DNA of 58,398 bases from Longimicrobium sp. (GCA_036389135.1 DASVQP010000048.1:1-58398), one strand, 5' to 3'; shown: positions 15,708 through 26,900, counted from the stretch's first letter. Numbers and translations: made by a program. The notes: a model not told the origin generated them from the sequence alone.

Positions 15708-17747
15708 GTGTCCACACCCGACGAGCTGCGTTTCAAGAAAACGCGGCATGGCCCCCCTGTGCACCCATACGCGGTGGCGGGGATGATCGTCGCCTGCGTT
15801 GCGGTGGGTTTTACCGCGGCTACGCAGTACGCCGCGGACCGTCTCGGCTACCACCCGAACCTCGGGCCGCCGCTTTACCCGGCAGACAGCTACTCGCCGT
15901 TCGTTTGCCTGGCAACGGCGATCGTCTCGGCTGCTCTCGCCGCTGCGTGCGCCCGCTCTCCGAGCACCAGGCGAGCCTCGCCGGTGCTTGGCATGGTTGC
16001 CATTGCCGGGTTTGCCGCTGCGCGCGGGCCCTTCTACGCGCCGGGGCGGGTCATCCAGTGGGGGATGGAATACCACAGGGTGACGTCGGCCGAGCCCAGC
16101 CAATGGGAGCAGCTGAGGCCCATCTTCGACGGCGCCTATCCGGTGGGCGTCGCGGCATTCTTCGTCGCGCTCTGCGCCCTTGGGTACGGGTTCTTTGGCT
16201 CGTCGGTCAAGCACGCGTCTAACGCGCACGGAACGGCAGAGTTCGGCACCGGGGCGGAACTCCTTATCGCGCCTGAAGAGGAGCTTCGCCGGAAACTCGA
16301 GCCCCGAAAGGCAGCCGAATCCGGGGTGATGGTCGGGCGGATGCCGCCACGACCGGGTGGCTGGTCAAGGCGTGGGGCGGTGCAGCCGGGCAGCCTCCTC
16401 TGGTACGACGGCCCCAGCCACATCCTCACGATGGCCCCGACGCGGAGCGGCAAGGGCGTGGGCGCCGTCGTTCCCACGCTGCTGCGCTACCCCGGCTCCG
16501 TCGTCTGCATGGACATCAAGGGGGAGAACTTCCACGTCACGCACGCCCAGCGACTTCGGGACGGTGGCGAAGTATTCGTGCTCGATCCTTTCCGCGTAAC
16601 GGGTGACGATCACAGCCTCCACGCATTTGCGAACCCCCTGGATACGATAGACACGCGCGGCGTCGGGGCCAACCGAGCTCTGGACGACTGTAAGACCCTG
16701 GCCGAAATGCTCGTAGCAGAGGAGGGAAAGGAGAACAAGCACTTCTCTGACGAAGGGCGGTCCCTTCTTGCCTGCTTCATGCTCTATGTGTGCGACGAAT
16801 ATCACAGTGAGCGGCACGAACGCACCCTGATGAAGGTGCGTGATCTCCTCACACTGCCGGCGGAGAAATTCGCGCGGCGGCTGGAGCAGATGGCCAACAG
16901 CAACAATCCTCTCGTACAGAGAGGAGTCGCGCGGCTGCTGCAGAAGGAGGAGCGCGAGCGCACCGCGGTGATCAGCACCGCTCAGCGGGGAATCGACTTC
17001 CTCGATTCCATCCCGATGGCCAACGTGCTTGTCCCGCCTGCCGGCTCCGCGCTGGAAGAGGCGGCGGATACCGCGCATCCACGTCAGGTGAACCTCGCGC
17101 TGCTCAAAACCGATAAGCCGATGACGATCTACCTGGTCATCCCCCCGGAGGCACTGAAGACCCACGCGGCGTGGATCCGGATGATGATCGCCTGCATCAA
17201 CAACATGATCACGCGCATACCTGGCCGCCCGACTCACCGCATCTTGATGCTGCTGGACGAGTTTGCGCAGCTCGGCCACATTCGCCCGGTCGTCGAGGGC
17301 ATCAGCCTCGTCGGCGGATACGGGGTGCTCTTCTGGATCATCATCCAGGACCTCGCGCAGTTGAAGGGGCTGTACAAGGACAACTGGGAGACGATCTTCG
17401 CGAACTGCGACGTGAAGCAGTGTTTCGGCACCAACGACTGGAGCACGGCCGACCTGCTCTCCAAAATGACGGGCGAGACGACGGTATTCACCGAGAGCGG
17501 CTCATCCGGCAAGGGGCGCAGCTACGGCAAGAGCTCAGGGCACTCGACCAACTACGGAGAGTCCGTCTCGGAAAAGGGACGACGACTGGTCATGCCGGAC
17601 GAAGTCATGCGCCTGTCGCCGAGCAAGCAGCTCCTCTTCGTGAAGGGCAGCGCGCCGCTTCTGGTCAACAAGATCAACTACCTGACCGATCCTGAATTCC
17701 GGCGCTCCGGGAACAACATGTTCGGGGCGAATCCCATGTACTCTTAG
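15708..17747 (+). CDS. virD4: VirD4/TraG-type coupling protein
   Basis: The inner-membrane ATPase that recruits substrates, normally relaxase-DNA complexes, to the secretion channel. GTG 15708 gives 679 aa. Hydrophobic segments occupy about residues 20-40, 66-80, 88-105 and 140-160. Walker A reads TRSGKG at residues 245-250 in the family context MAPTRSGKGVGAVVPTLL. Walker B reads ILMLLDEFAQLG with the Asp near 517. The later QCFGTNDWSTADLLSKMTG and MPDEVMRLSPSKQLLFV segments are typical of TraG/VirD4. The presence of a coupling protein favours conjugation or effector export over simple pilus function. No relaxase is encoded in the window. Confidence 0.94.
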   Translation: MSTPDELRFKKTRHGPPVHPYAVAGMIVACVAVGFTAATQYAADRLGYHPNLGPPLYPADSYSPFVCLATAIVSAALAAACARSPSTRRASPVLGMVAIAGFAAARGPFYAPGRVIQWGMEYHRVTSAEPSQWEQLRPIFDGAYPVGVAAFFVALCALGYGFFGSSVKHASNAHGTAEFGTGAELLIAPEEELRRKLEPRKAAESGVMVGRMPPRPGGWSRRGAVQPGSLLWYDGPSHILTMAPTRSGKGVGAVVPTLLRYPGSVVCMDIKGENFHVTHAQRLRDGGEVFVLDPFRVTGDDHSLHAFANPLDTIDTRGVGANRALDDCKTLAEMLVAEEGKENKHFSDEGRSLLACFMLYVCDEYHSERHERTLMKVRDLLTLPAEKFARRLEQMANSNNPLVQRGVARLLQKEERERTAVISTAQRGIDFLDSIPMANVLVPPAGSALEEAADTAHPRQVNLALLKTDKPMTIYLVIPPEALKTHAAWIRMMIACINNMITRIPGRPTHRILMLLDEFAQLGHIRPVVEGISLVGGYGVLFWIIIQDLAQLKGLYKDNWETIFANCDVKQCFGTNDWSTADLLSKMTGETTVFTESGSSGKGRSYGKSSGHSTNYGESVSEKGRRLVMPDEVMRLSPSKQLLFVKGSAPLLVNKINYLTDPEFRRSGNNMFGANPMYS

Positions 17748-18219
17748 AACGCCGACGATACGTTAATCACTGGTGTGGCCCCGGGTGGTGGCGGGGAGGA
17801 GCCGACCAAGGCCATGTGAAACGCCGGTCGGCTTCGGATTTCTTGCGAACGGCGGCGGCCATATTTGCAACGGGTCGCCGAGGTTGTACGCCCATCGTGT
17901 GCGGGGACACACGGCGCAATGGAGCCCCGATCCGAGACGAGCGGAGGTGCGCGTTCCGCGACGGGCCGATCTGTCTGCAACTTCCAGTTCCTCTCCGACA
18001 AGGATGCCTTCGACAATGAAGCTACAGATGGACCTTAACCTTCTGCCGGACCTATCCACCGGCTTAATCATTCGGCGGCTGTTACAGTGACTTGGTTGGC
18101 TAATTTCGCATCGTCGAGTTGCGCGACACGTGAGCGGCTGCGCGGAGAATTTCAGGCGCTCGGCCATCAAGTCCTGGATAGGACCGCTAAGTGCGATCAT
18201 CCGGCTATGGGGGGGCAAC
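17748..18219. other. Intergenic region without a recognisable gene
   Basis: This 472-nt stretch between virD4 and the amidase start has open frames on both strands, but none has a ribosome binding site with protein-like composition. It is less GC-rich near 18000-18120. I see no terminator hairpin directly after virD4. It may contain the promoter of the amidase gene. Confidence 0.4.
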
Positions 18220-18848
18220 ATGAAAGTCGTCGTAATCGATCCGGGGCATGGGGGTGCGGCGAAGGTCGGGAAGTCCAGCGCGAATAACGCGACCGGGCCG
18301 GGCGGCACGAAGGAGAAGACGTTGACGCTCGATCTGGGGCTGCGCCTGTTCGACGCGCTTCAGGGCCACGGCCATGAGGTGGTCCTCACGCGCGACGCCG
18401 ACGTGAACCTGGACCTGAAGGACCGCGCGGCAGTGGCCGCCCACCGCAACGCGGCTGCGTTCGTGTCGTTGCACTTTAACGGGAACGCGAATCCTGCCGT
18501 CCAGGGCACTGAGACCTGGGTCCACAGCGCGGCTGGCGCCGACAGCGTCCTCCTCGCCCCAGCGTCCAGCAGCGACTGGTCGCGGCGAGCGGCTACGCGG
18601 ACCGCGGCGTGCGTCGGAAGGGATTGGGCGTTCTCAGCCCGCTGTTCCACGACCTCGACACCGCCGCCTGCTTGGCCGAGGTCAGCTTCCTGACTGACCC
18701 GGCCGACGAAGCGCGGCTCGGTGGCTCCGCATACCGCGCCTCCCTCGCACAGGCGATCGCACAGGCGATCCTCGATTTCCTCAACGGCTCGTCCTCGGCC
18801 GTCACCCCGATCGACGACGGCGACCCGGACGGCGACGACGACGCCTGA
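18220..18848 (+). pseudogene. Zinc N-acetylmuramoyl-L-alanine amidase (Amidase_3), single frameshift
   Basis: Amidase_3 enzymes cut the amide bond between MurNAc and the stem peptide using a zinc ion. From ATG 18220 the frame gives MKVVVIDPGHGG (zinc His), GTKEKTLTLDLGLRL (zinc Glu) and FVSLHFNGN (zinc His). After about 18556 the protein continues in another frame as SVQQRLVAASGYADRG and then RKGLGVLSPLFHDL and ACLAEVSFLTDP (catalytic Glu), ending at 18848. Adding one base in the CCCC run at 18557-18560 joins the two halves into a complete enzyme of about 210 aa. The gene is therefore either freshly broken or carries a sequencing error in a homopolymer. There is no clear signal peptide. Location downstream of the T4SS would fit wall remodelling for the secretion channel or a phage-like role, but that is inference. 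Confidence 0.8.
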
Positions 18849-18962
18849 CCCCTCCTGCCTCCGTTCACCCGGGCTCCGGCGCCGCTGGCGTGAAGGGGAC
18901 CGCCTGCGGGTCTGGCTCCGATGCTCCGCCCCGCTTCGCGCGGGCTTGGTCCAGCATTGGCT

Positions 18963-21900
18963 TCAGTTGCCGCCGCCGATCGCACCGGAGACGCGCACGA
19001 TCCGCAGAGGCGCGTCCTCGCCGTCCGGACCGAACATCCGATCCACCAGATCGCCGCCGTGGACTGGGTCCGGGAGCGGCACCCCGCCGGCCGGCGGGGT
19101 GCGCGGCGCCTTCTGCACCTCCACGATGCGCAGGCACAGGTCCGCATTCGCGAGGCCGGCGGGGAGCGCGACGGCCTCGGGGATCTGGCACCCTCCCCCG
19201 CGCAAGGGCTCGAGCGCCACGAACCTTTCCTGCTCGCGGCCTAGCACGTCACGGATGCGCCGGGTGACCACGCCCCAGAGCTGGAACGGCTCCGGCGGCG
19301 GCGCCAGCTCCACGTCCACGTCCTTGTTCTCGTGCTCGTGCCGCAGCTGCAGCTGCACTCGGCGGCCCGCCAGCACCAGGTGGAGGTCCGCCAGCCCCAC
19401 TTGCGGCTTTTCGGCTCCCTGCAGGGTGCGCACGCTGTACCGCGAGGCGTCGGGGAGGAACTGCACCCAGTACGGGAGCGTCCACTCGCTGTGGGCGGGG
19501 CTCTTCGTCCCCTGGATGCTCCTGGGCGGCAGCATCCGGCGGAAGCGGAGCTTGATGAAGTGCCAGGAGAGGTCCAGCCGCTCGCCGGTGCCCTGCAGGG
19601 TGGGCGGCGGCTCGGCCTCCAGCACGAACGACGAGTGGACGAACAGGGGCGCGTCGCTGTCGGTATCGAAGGTGTAGCCGATCGGCCCGCGCAGCTTCAG
19701 CGCGGCGCCCGCGTGCTCCACACCGTCCACCGCGGGCGCGTCCATGCTGAACCCGCGGAGGTCCCACCGCGCCGCATCCAGTCCCTCGTGGGTGAGGATC
19801 GGGTCCGCTCCCATCTCCAGCCTCCCCTCCGTCTCGCCCGTGACGGGGTCGCGGGCGATCTCGACGGAGGCCTCCAGCTTCTCGGGAAAGCCATATGCGT
19901 CGTACCACGTCTCGTTCAGCACCACGAGGAAGCCGAGCCGGGGAGGGGGAGCCGCTCTGTCCTCGCCGCGAGCCTGCCCGGCGGCCTCGGTGAGCGGCAC
20001 CACGATGCGCACCAGCGGGGGCGAGACCGGCTCGCCGACGCGCGGACGGGCGCGCGCCAGCCCCCGCCGCCAGGGGTCGGGCAGATCCGGGTGGCAGTGT
20101 CCACTCTTCCCCGTGCCTGCCGCGAAGAGCGCGTCGTAGCGGCTGTAGGCGCGCACGGCGAAGCGGTAGTAGCGCGCGCGGCGGTCGCCCCCGAACTCCT
20201 CGCGGAAGAGCGGCGGGTGCGGGGGGACCCGCACCGCGCCGCCGGCGTCTCCCGGCAGCGTGACGTCGCCGCGGCTGCGACGGTAGCCCGGCGGGTCCGT
20301 GAAGCTCACCTCCGCGGCGGTGAGCAGGTAGTCGAAGGGGGTGCGGTCGCTGAAGGCCCCCACCTCCCACCGCATGGCCTCGCTCAGGGCGGGGCTCTCC
20401 GCGTCCGGGTCGGGGTCCAGGGGGGCGGGCTCCAGCGGCGGCTCCTCGCCGCCGACTCCGCGGCCGTTCCAGCGCCACAGTTGCCGCTTCAGCTCCACCT
20501 TCTTCAGCAGCGGCGCGACGTCTTCCATCCCGGGCGACGTGGGATCCAGCCGGACCGTGACGGCGCGCCCGGCCCCGTCCACCGCCACGTCCAGCGCCCT
20601 CCAGAGGTCCGTCGAGTCGGGCATCTTCGACGTGGCGCCCTCGATGAGCAGGCGCAGCGGCGAGAAGCACTGCACCGTGGCCCCCGGGATGCCGGGGTCC
20701 TCGAAGTGCTCGGCGTCGCGCAGCACAGTCGGGCCGAGCTTCGCCGTCTCGGGGACGGTGGCCCAGATGCGCAGCTCCCAGATCTCTCCCTCGGGAACGC
20801 GCACCCCCACCTCGCCGGAGCCGTTCAGATCCATCCCGGCCGGGGTCCCTTCCTCTCCGAGCATGCAGGTCACCCGCAGCGCGGGGGCCTGCTCGGCCTC
20901 GAGACCATCGAGCGCGGGTGCGGCGCGTGCCACCCGCCGCGCTGGCACCGCCATGGGGCTCCGGGCGTAGAGCGGGAAGAGCTGGAAGAAGAAGCCGTCG
21001 ACGGCCGGGTCGTCGAGCGTGGCGTCGGGGGAGTTCTGGCCGCGCGGGGCGGCGGAGCGCAGGGCGTTCTCGCGGTGGACCCCCGCCCACACCTTCCGGC
21101 GCTGCTCCAGGGTGCGTTCGCCGCCGGCCACCCAGCGGTCCCACGTGAGCAGGTCCGCGGCGGGCTTGCGGACACCGAAGGTGTAGCGTCGCGCGTTGGT
21201 CTCGTCCGGCAGGGCGCGCCCGTCGTTCCAGAGCAGCGCCAGGGGCGCGTCGCCGCCCGGCTCCTCCTGCTCGCCGGGCACCGGGGGGAGCCTGTGGAGC
21301 GGGGGCTCGACTTCGCCCTTCATCCCGCCCAGGTTCCCCGCCAGATCCCGGGCGAGCGGCACGACCTCTTCGGGGTAGCGGGGGAGCGGGAGCGTTTCCA
21401 TCACCGGCTTCCTCCCCTCCGCCGTGGGCGACTTCAGGCCGCCCCAGCGCACCCGTCCTACCCGCACGCGGCGGTCGTAGAGCACCTCGCGCACGTAGGA
21501 GCGGGGCGGCTTCGCGGCGTCTCCGGGAAAGGCGAAGCCGTCTGCGCCCACGATGCAGGTGGGGTCTTCGGGGTCGGCGAGCGCGGCCGGGAGGGCGCCG
21601 CCCGTGCCGATCAGGAAGGGGAGGATCTCGTAGCGCGCGCCGAAGCGGAGGGCGGGGAGGAAGGCCCACGCCGCCACCGCGCGGTCACCCTCGGAATTGC
21701 CGAGCTCGGGCGCTTTGTGCTCGAAGAGCTCGGCGTCGCCGGCCTCCGGCGCGGCGGCGGCCATCTCGACCGGCCCCGCGAGCTCCGTGGCGGGGCTGTC
21801 CGCGATCAGCGGCTGGTTGTCGTAGGTGACGAAGGCCTGCCGCAGCTCGCCCTGGTACTGCAGCCGCCAGGGCGCCACCACGTTCTCCACCGCCAGGAGG

Positions 21901-23906
21901 CCCTTCGCTTCGGGGAGCCTGGGACCGTAGTGGACGTCGGCCAGGTTCAGGCAGCGCCACCGCCCCGCGTCGCCGAGCCCCGGGGCGCCGGCCACCACCT
22001 CGCGCATGAGCACGCCCACGCCCGCCACCTGGCGCAGCTCGTCCGTCCAGTCGGCCTCGGCTTCCGCTTTCGTCCCCGCTTCGCTCCCGTCGAGGCCCGT
22101 GGCTCCAGCCAGCCGGGCCACCTGGATCGTCACGCCGGTGGGAGTCTCGGTCGCCGGGGGGGCGGCGTGGTGGAGGGGCGAGAGCGCACGGCTCTCGGCG
22201 AACGCGCGTCCGGTGGCGCGCAGCCACCGCGGGAGCACGGCGGGGAGTTCCGCGGGCGCCGTGCGGGGGCGGCGCCGGGCGTACTCGGCGCCGAGCGCCG
22301 CTTCGCCCTCCGCCACTCCCTCGCCCTCTGCGGGAGCGAGCCGGAACCGCGCGCGGAAATGGGCCCGCAGCCAGGCGCCGGCGCCCTCCGCCAGCGCTTC
22401 GCGCTCGCTCTCGCCCGTGGGCACCGGGCGCAGGATGCGCCCCCAGGCCGAGGCGAAGCTGGCGCGCAGCAGGCGCTCGCGCAGCCGGACCTCCGGCACC
22501 ACCTCCCGCCGGAGCGGGCCGGCGACGTCCGTCCAGAACGCCTCGGCCTCGGCGCTCCCGGAGATCCCCTTCTCCTTCGCGAACCTCACCGCCCGCTCCC
22601 ACTGGTGCAGGAGGAGCGCGCCGGCGACCTCCTCGCGGGCGAGGACGCTCTGCAGGTGGTCCAGCTCGTCGACGGCGCGGCGGCGTTCCCCCGCTAGGAA
22701 CCGGGCCACCTCCTCGCGCTCGTCCGCCAGGATCCCGAGGCCGGCCAGCTCGGGGACCGCCTCCACCAGGAGCCGCCGCCAGCGCTCCACCTGGTCCTCA
22801 TCACGTGTCCAGAAGACCTGCTCGAAGTGCTTCAGCGCGTCCAGGAACGCCTTCAGGCGGGCGTCGGACGAGGGGTCTGGCCGCAACCGGCGCAGCAGGT
22901 CCTCCGCCACGCTCCCCCGGCTGCGGGCGGGCTCCAGCGGGAGCAGTCCCGTATCCGCGGTGTCGCGCAGCGCCGCCAGCACGGCGTCGCGGTACGGCGT
23001 GCCGAGCGGCACCTGGTCGTGCTCGCGCGCGAAGTCGACCAGCCGCTGCGCCAGGTCGAACCCGTGCGCCAGGCGGGTCTCCAGCTCCACGCTCCAGTCG
23101 CCCGAGTAGGCCGACGCGTGGCCGGCCTCCTCCGGCGGCTTCTTCACCCAGTACCGCGCCACGTCGAAGAAGTCTTTCTCCGCGTCCTCCTCCTCTTCCT
23201 GCAGCGCCTTGTCCTTCCAGGGGAAGGGCGGAGAGTACGCGCGCAGGGGCGGGCCGCCCTCCCCGGAGGTGCGCTCGAGCTCCCAGGTGAAGATGCCGGT
23301 CGCCTCCAGCGGCTCGGGGTCCACTTCCGCGACCGGGGCGTGCTCGGCCAGCATGGGCGCGGCGAACAGCTCGGTGGCGTCCTCCAGCTCCGCCTCCTTC
23401 ACCGTGAAGATGCAGCAGAGCGAGAGGGCCCGGGGGAGGGGCGCGGGGTAGCGCATGGCGTTGGCCAGCAGCGCGTGCCACTTCGGGCGCTCGCCGAGCG
23501 GCGACTCGGCGGTGACCGGCCTGGGCTCCCAGGTGAACGGCCCCGGGTCCTCCGCCCCCGCCTTCCCGCGCAGCCCCTCGAAGCGCTCCACCAGCACCCG
23601 GCGCAGCGGCTCCTCTTCCACGGTGCGGGAGTCGCTCCGGCGGATGCGGACCACGTCGCCGCGCACCGGCGGCTTTCCTTTTCCGCGCCAGAGGAGTACG
23701 CGCTCCCACGCGCCCGCGTGGTCCTGCGGTGGGTGCAGCCCCCAGGCGGGCGACCATGGCTGCAGGAGCGGCTCCCACTTCGGGTCCCACGGCTCGTCCC
23801 CGGTCACGTCCACCAGCACCGGCGTGACGTTGAGGCTGAAGTGGAGCACGTCCTCCCGGTAGCGGGGGAGCGACTCGAGGTGGCAGAGAATCCCGATGCG
23901 TGCCAT
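18963..23906 (-). CDS. Giant uncharacterised protein (1647 aa)
   Basis: An intact frame from ATG 23906, with a GGGAG site, that begins three bases after the stop of the 2029-aa gene, so the two are co-transcribed. No signal peptide or transmembrane helix is evident and I recognise no domain. The product is rich in Trp, Pro, Glu and Arg. The N-terminal third contains a helical part (residues about 270-500) with segments such as ERWRRLLVEAVPELAGLGIL. The rest alternates short beta-type segments with charged loops, for example YRFAVRAYSRYDALFAAG and YWVQFLPDASRYSVRTLQG. It ends with a sequence rich in Gly and Asp. Size, pairing and absence of export signals suggest a large cytoplasmic or particle-associated structural protein. 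A virion- or injection-particle-like component and a polymer-processing scaffold are both possible; neither is proven. Confidence 0.85.
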   Translation of the reverse strand: MARIGILCHLESLPRYREDVLHFSLNVTPVLVDVTGDEPWDPKWEPLLQPWSPAWGLHPPQDHAGAWERVLLWRGKGKPPVRGDVVRIRRSDSRTVEEEPLRRVLVERFEGLRGKAGAEDPGPFTWEPRPVTAESPLGERPKWHALLANAMRYPAPLPRALSLCCIFTVKEAELEDATELFAAPMLAEHAPVAEVDPEPLEATGIFTWELERTSGEGGPPLRAYSPPFPWKDKALQEEEEDAEKDFFDVARYWVKKPPEEAGHASAYSGDWSVELETRLAHGFDLAQRLVDFAREHDQVPLGTPYRDAVLAALRDTADTGLLPLEPARSRGSVAEDLLRRLRPDPSSDARLKAFLDALKHFEQVFWTRDEDQVERWRRLLVEAVPELAGLGILADEREEVARFLAGERRRAVDELDHLQSVLAREEVAGALLLHQWERAVRFAKEKGISGSAEAEAFWTDVAGPLRREVVPEVRLRERLLRASFASAWGRILRPVPTGESEREALAEGAGAWLRAHFRARFRLAPAEGEGVAEGEAALGAEYARRRPRTAPAELPAVLPRWLRATGRAFAESRALSPLHHAAPPATETPTGVTIQVARLAGATGLDGSEAGTKAEAEADWTDELRQVAGVGVLMREVVAGAPGLGDAGRWRCLNLADVHYGPRLPEAKGLLAVENVVAPWRLQYQGELRQAFVTYDNQPLIADSPATELAGPVEMAAAAPEAGDAELFEHKAPELGNSEGDRAVAAWAFLPALRFGARYEILPFLIGTGGALPAALADPEDPTCIVGADGFAFPGDAAKPPRSYVREVLYDRRVRVGRVRWGGLKSPTAEGRKPVMETLPLPRYPEEVVPLARDLAGNLGGMKGEVEPPLHRLPPVPGEQEEPGGDAPLALLWNDGRALPDETNARRYTFGVRKPAADLLTWDRWVAGGERTLEQRRKVWAGVHRENALRSAAPRGQNSPDATLDDPAVDGFFFQLFPLYARSPMAVPARRVARAAPALDGLEAEQAPALRVTCMLGEEGTPAGMDLNGSGEVGVRVPEGEIWELRIWATVPETAKLGPTVLRDAEHFEDPGIPGATVQCFSPLRLLIEGATSKMPDSTDLWRALDVAVDGAGRAVTVRLDPTSPGMEDVAPLLKKVELKRQLWRWNGRGVGGEEPPLEPAPLDPDPDAESPALSEAMRWEVGAFSDRTPFDYLLTAAEVSFTDPPGYRRSRGDVTLPGDAGGAVRVPPHPPLFREEFGGDRRARYYRFAVRAYSRYDALFAAGTGKSGHCHPDLPDPWRRGLARARPRVGEPVSPPLVRIVVPLTEAAGQARGEDRAAPPPRLGFLVVLNETWYDAYGFPEKLEASVEIARDPVTGETEGRLEMGADPILTHEGLDAARWDLRGFSMDAPAVDGVEHAGAALKLRGPIGYTFDTDSDAPLFVHSSFVLEAEPPPTLQGTGERLDLSWHFIKLRFRRMLPPRSIQGTKSPAHSEWTLPYWVQFLPDASRYSVRTLQGAEKPQVGLADLHLVLAGRRVQLQLRHEHENKDVDVELAPPPEPFQLWGVVTRRIRDVLGREQERFVALEPLRGGGCQIPEAVALPAGLANADLCLRIVEVQKAPRTPPAGGVPLPDPVHGGDLVDRMFGPDGEDAPLRIVRVSGAIGGGN

Positions 23907-23909
23907 GGG

Positions 23910-26900
23910 TCAGCTCCCTGCGGAGGTTTTCTCGAACCGGTTCAGGTACGCCTCGGCGGCGTGGTCGTACGCGTCCCCGCCCCCGGCGGACGCCAGCGAC
24001 CGGCGGGCGGCGCCCTGGCCGCCGGACACCAGCACGTACTCGATGTCCTTGCGGATCTCCAGGGTGAAGCACCAGCAGATCTTGATCTTCGCGCTGAAGG
24101 TGCCCAGCCCCACCACGCTGCCGTCCTGCCCGTAGCGAGCCTCCAGGCGAAGGAGGATGCTAACGGTCACGATCCCCGCCAGGCACACCTCGCCGCCGAT
24201 CACCAGCACGAACCCCACGGTCAGGCCGCCCCCGGCGCCGCTCTGGAACTCGGCGTAGATGCCGAAGGTCACCCAGACGCCGCCGCGGATCGGCCCCAGC
24301 GCGATGCGCAGGCTGGCGCCGGCCACGATGCCGATGGTGACCCGCGTCTCCACCTTCCCCGTGGAGGGGGCGTAGCTAGCGGTGGCCTCCAGCCAGCCGC
24401 CGCCGCCCAGGATGAACACGGTGAGCGTGAACGGCGCCGTCTTGCGGGCCACGGCCAGGCTCACGTCCATGCGGAAGCCGCCGTCCAGGCGCAGCACGAA
24501 GCTGCTGCTCAGCCGCAGGTTGGCGATGCCGAACGCCCCGAACTGCACGTCGGGGAGCGGCAGGTCCAACAGCGAGCGCACTCCGATCTGCGGCAGGGGG
24601 AGCAGCCCCACCGCGAAGCCGCTCCCGGAGTAGCCGAAGGAGTCCATGAGCTGCGAGAGGAAGCGCAGCGCGGCCTGGAGCTCCACCTTCTCGGGCGAGA
24701 TGCCGAAGCGGAGGTGTCCAGACTCGTCATAGGCGAGCGCGGTGTCGCGGAACACGGCCAGGACCATCCCCCCCACCGCCAGCTCCCAGTCGCCGCTGAT
24801 GGCGCCGGTGGTGACGGCGGCCGGCGGGCGCCCCGGCCCGGCCTCCACCCGCGCGCGGGCGCGGAAGCGTCCCTTGAGCAGGCGCACGGTCACCGGTCCG
24901 ATCGAGAAGAGCGTGGCCGGACGGTCGGCCAGGGGCACGTCGATCTCGGTATCGACCCAGGCGCGCAGCGACTGCCGGTCCACCCCGTGCGTGATCTGCA
25001 CCCCCTGGTTGGCCGCGCCCGGAAGCCGCAGGCCGGGGAACAGGTCGTCGAGCTGGAGCCCGGCGAAGCGCGGGAACACGCGCGACAGGCTGAAGCTCTC
25101 CAGCCCCGCCGGCAGCAGCCGCTCGGCCAGCTCGCGCGTGGGCACCTGCGTGCCGAGCGCCTCCAGGCGCGCGCCCGCATCGTCGAGCGCGGTGCGCACC
25201 CTGGCGACCACGGGCGTCATGGTGACCCTGGCCGCCTCGTCGAACCAGTACTCGATGCGCCGGCGGTTGAAGCCCAGCCCAGGGACGCGCGGCGCGTCGC
25301 CGAAGGCGCGGACCAGCCGGAGCGCGCCGTCCGCCTTCGGCAGCCTGTTCTCGAGCGCCCGGCGCTGGGCGGCGATGGCGCCGCGCGCCTGCTCGGCATA
25401 GGCGGCGTAGCGGGTGCGGGTGCTGTCGCGCAGGCGCACCAGCCCGTCCCGTAGCTCCCGCAGCTCTTCCGGCGCACGCTCGACCAGGCGCTCCAGCGCC
25501 GCCTCCACGTCATCGATGACCAGGAGGTCGGCCAGCTCCGTGAGCGGGGGGACGAGCGCGCTGCAGGCCGCCATGGCGCGTTTTCCGACCATCCCCCGCC
25601 ACCGTGCGAGGACGTCCGCGAAGGAGTCGTCGTCCAGCAGGCGTGCCACCGCGCCCTGTAGGCTTTCCAGGTTCGGCAGGGCGTTCACCAACGCGTGAAG
25701 CTCCGCGCGGGCCGCTTCGGGCCAGGTCTGGACGTTGTCGGCCAGCGCCCTCACCCTCGCGCGCGCATCCTCCACCGCGCTCCGGGGAGCCTTCGCCGCG
25801 TCGTCCAAGGCCTGCCGGAGCTCGGCGAGAGCCTCCAGCACGGCGGCCTGGAGCTTCGCCGGTTCTCCGGTGACGGTGGCGATCGCGGCGTCGACCCGCC
25901 GGACCTGCACCTGCAGGCTCCTCCCGATCCCGAGCAGCGCCGCGCGGGCCCGGTCCAGGCGCCCGCCGGACCAGCCGCCGAACACCGCCGCGGCGGCCGC
26001 GTCCAGGCGCTGCACCTCGCGCTGGAGGCGCCGCTCGAGCTCGTCCAGCCGCCGGCGGGCCTCCTTGCGCAGCGCATCCGGGTCCGCGGCCGTCTCCACG
26101 GCTTCTTTCATCGCGTCCGCGAGCTCCACCCATCGCCCCGCGGCCTCCTCGAAGTCGGCCAGCGCCCGGTCGACGCCCGGCGGAAGCTGCTTCAGGTCCA
26201 GGACCGCGACCTTCGCCGTCAGGAACCCGTCCAGCTCGTCGAAGGCGCGGTCGATCAGCGCCGGGGCCTCCTCCCGCCACGTCGCGGGGTCGAGCCCCCC
26301 CAGCAGCTCGAGCAGCCGGCCGCGAAAGCGCGACAGGCCGGGGCGGATCGTCTGCGCCGCGCCGTCGAACACCCCCTGCGCCGCCACCCCCAGCTCGCGG
26401 CATAGGTCCGGCGCCTCGCCCTGGAGCTTCCCGACCGCGCCGCGCACCCGCTCGAGGCGCGCCTTCGCCTGGCCCAAGAGCTTGGCGACCTCTTCCACGC
26501 GGCCCGTCTCCGCCAGCCGCGCCAGCAGCGGGTCGAACGCGCCCGCCACGTCGCCGGTGAGGTCGGAGAGCGCCGCCTCCTTCTCGACGAACTCCTTCAG
26601 CTCCCTCAGCTTCTCCAGCTCCTTCGCGTCCTCCGGGTCCTTCTCGGGAAGGCGGAGCGCCGGCGCGCGCATCATGGTGACGTTGGCGATCACCGCGCCC
26701 AGCACCCGCCCGGCGCGCTCGGCCACCAGGTTCACGCCGCGCGGGGACGGCGCGACGGCGTAGGTGAAGCGGTCGTGGCCGGAGCGCACCGGCTCCGCAT
26801 CTTCTCGCTCGGCACCCAGCGAGGCGTCGCTTTCCGGGAGCGTCTCGACCTGCTGCAGCAGGTCCAGGTAGTCCACGCCCCAGACCGGCTCCCACAGGTC

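Noticed and set aside
17763-18308. Minus-strand frame of 181 codons between virD4 and the amidase
   Set aside because: It overlaps the conserved amidase start, has no ribosome binding site and resembles random sequence.
19332-25454. Very long plus-strand frames (over 1000 and 800 codons) opposite the giant genes
   Set aside because: Composition is dominated by Arg, Gly, Ala and Pro with no hydrophobic pattern. The minus-strand frames are longer, have ribosome binding sites and are coupled to each other.
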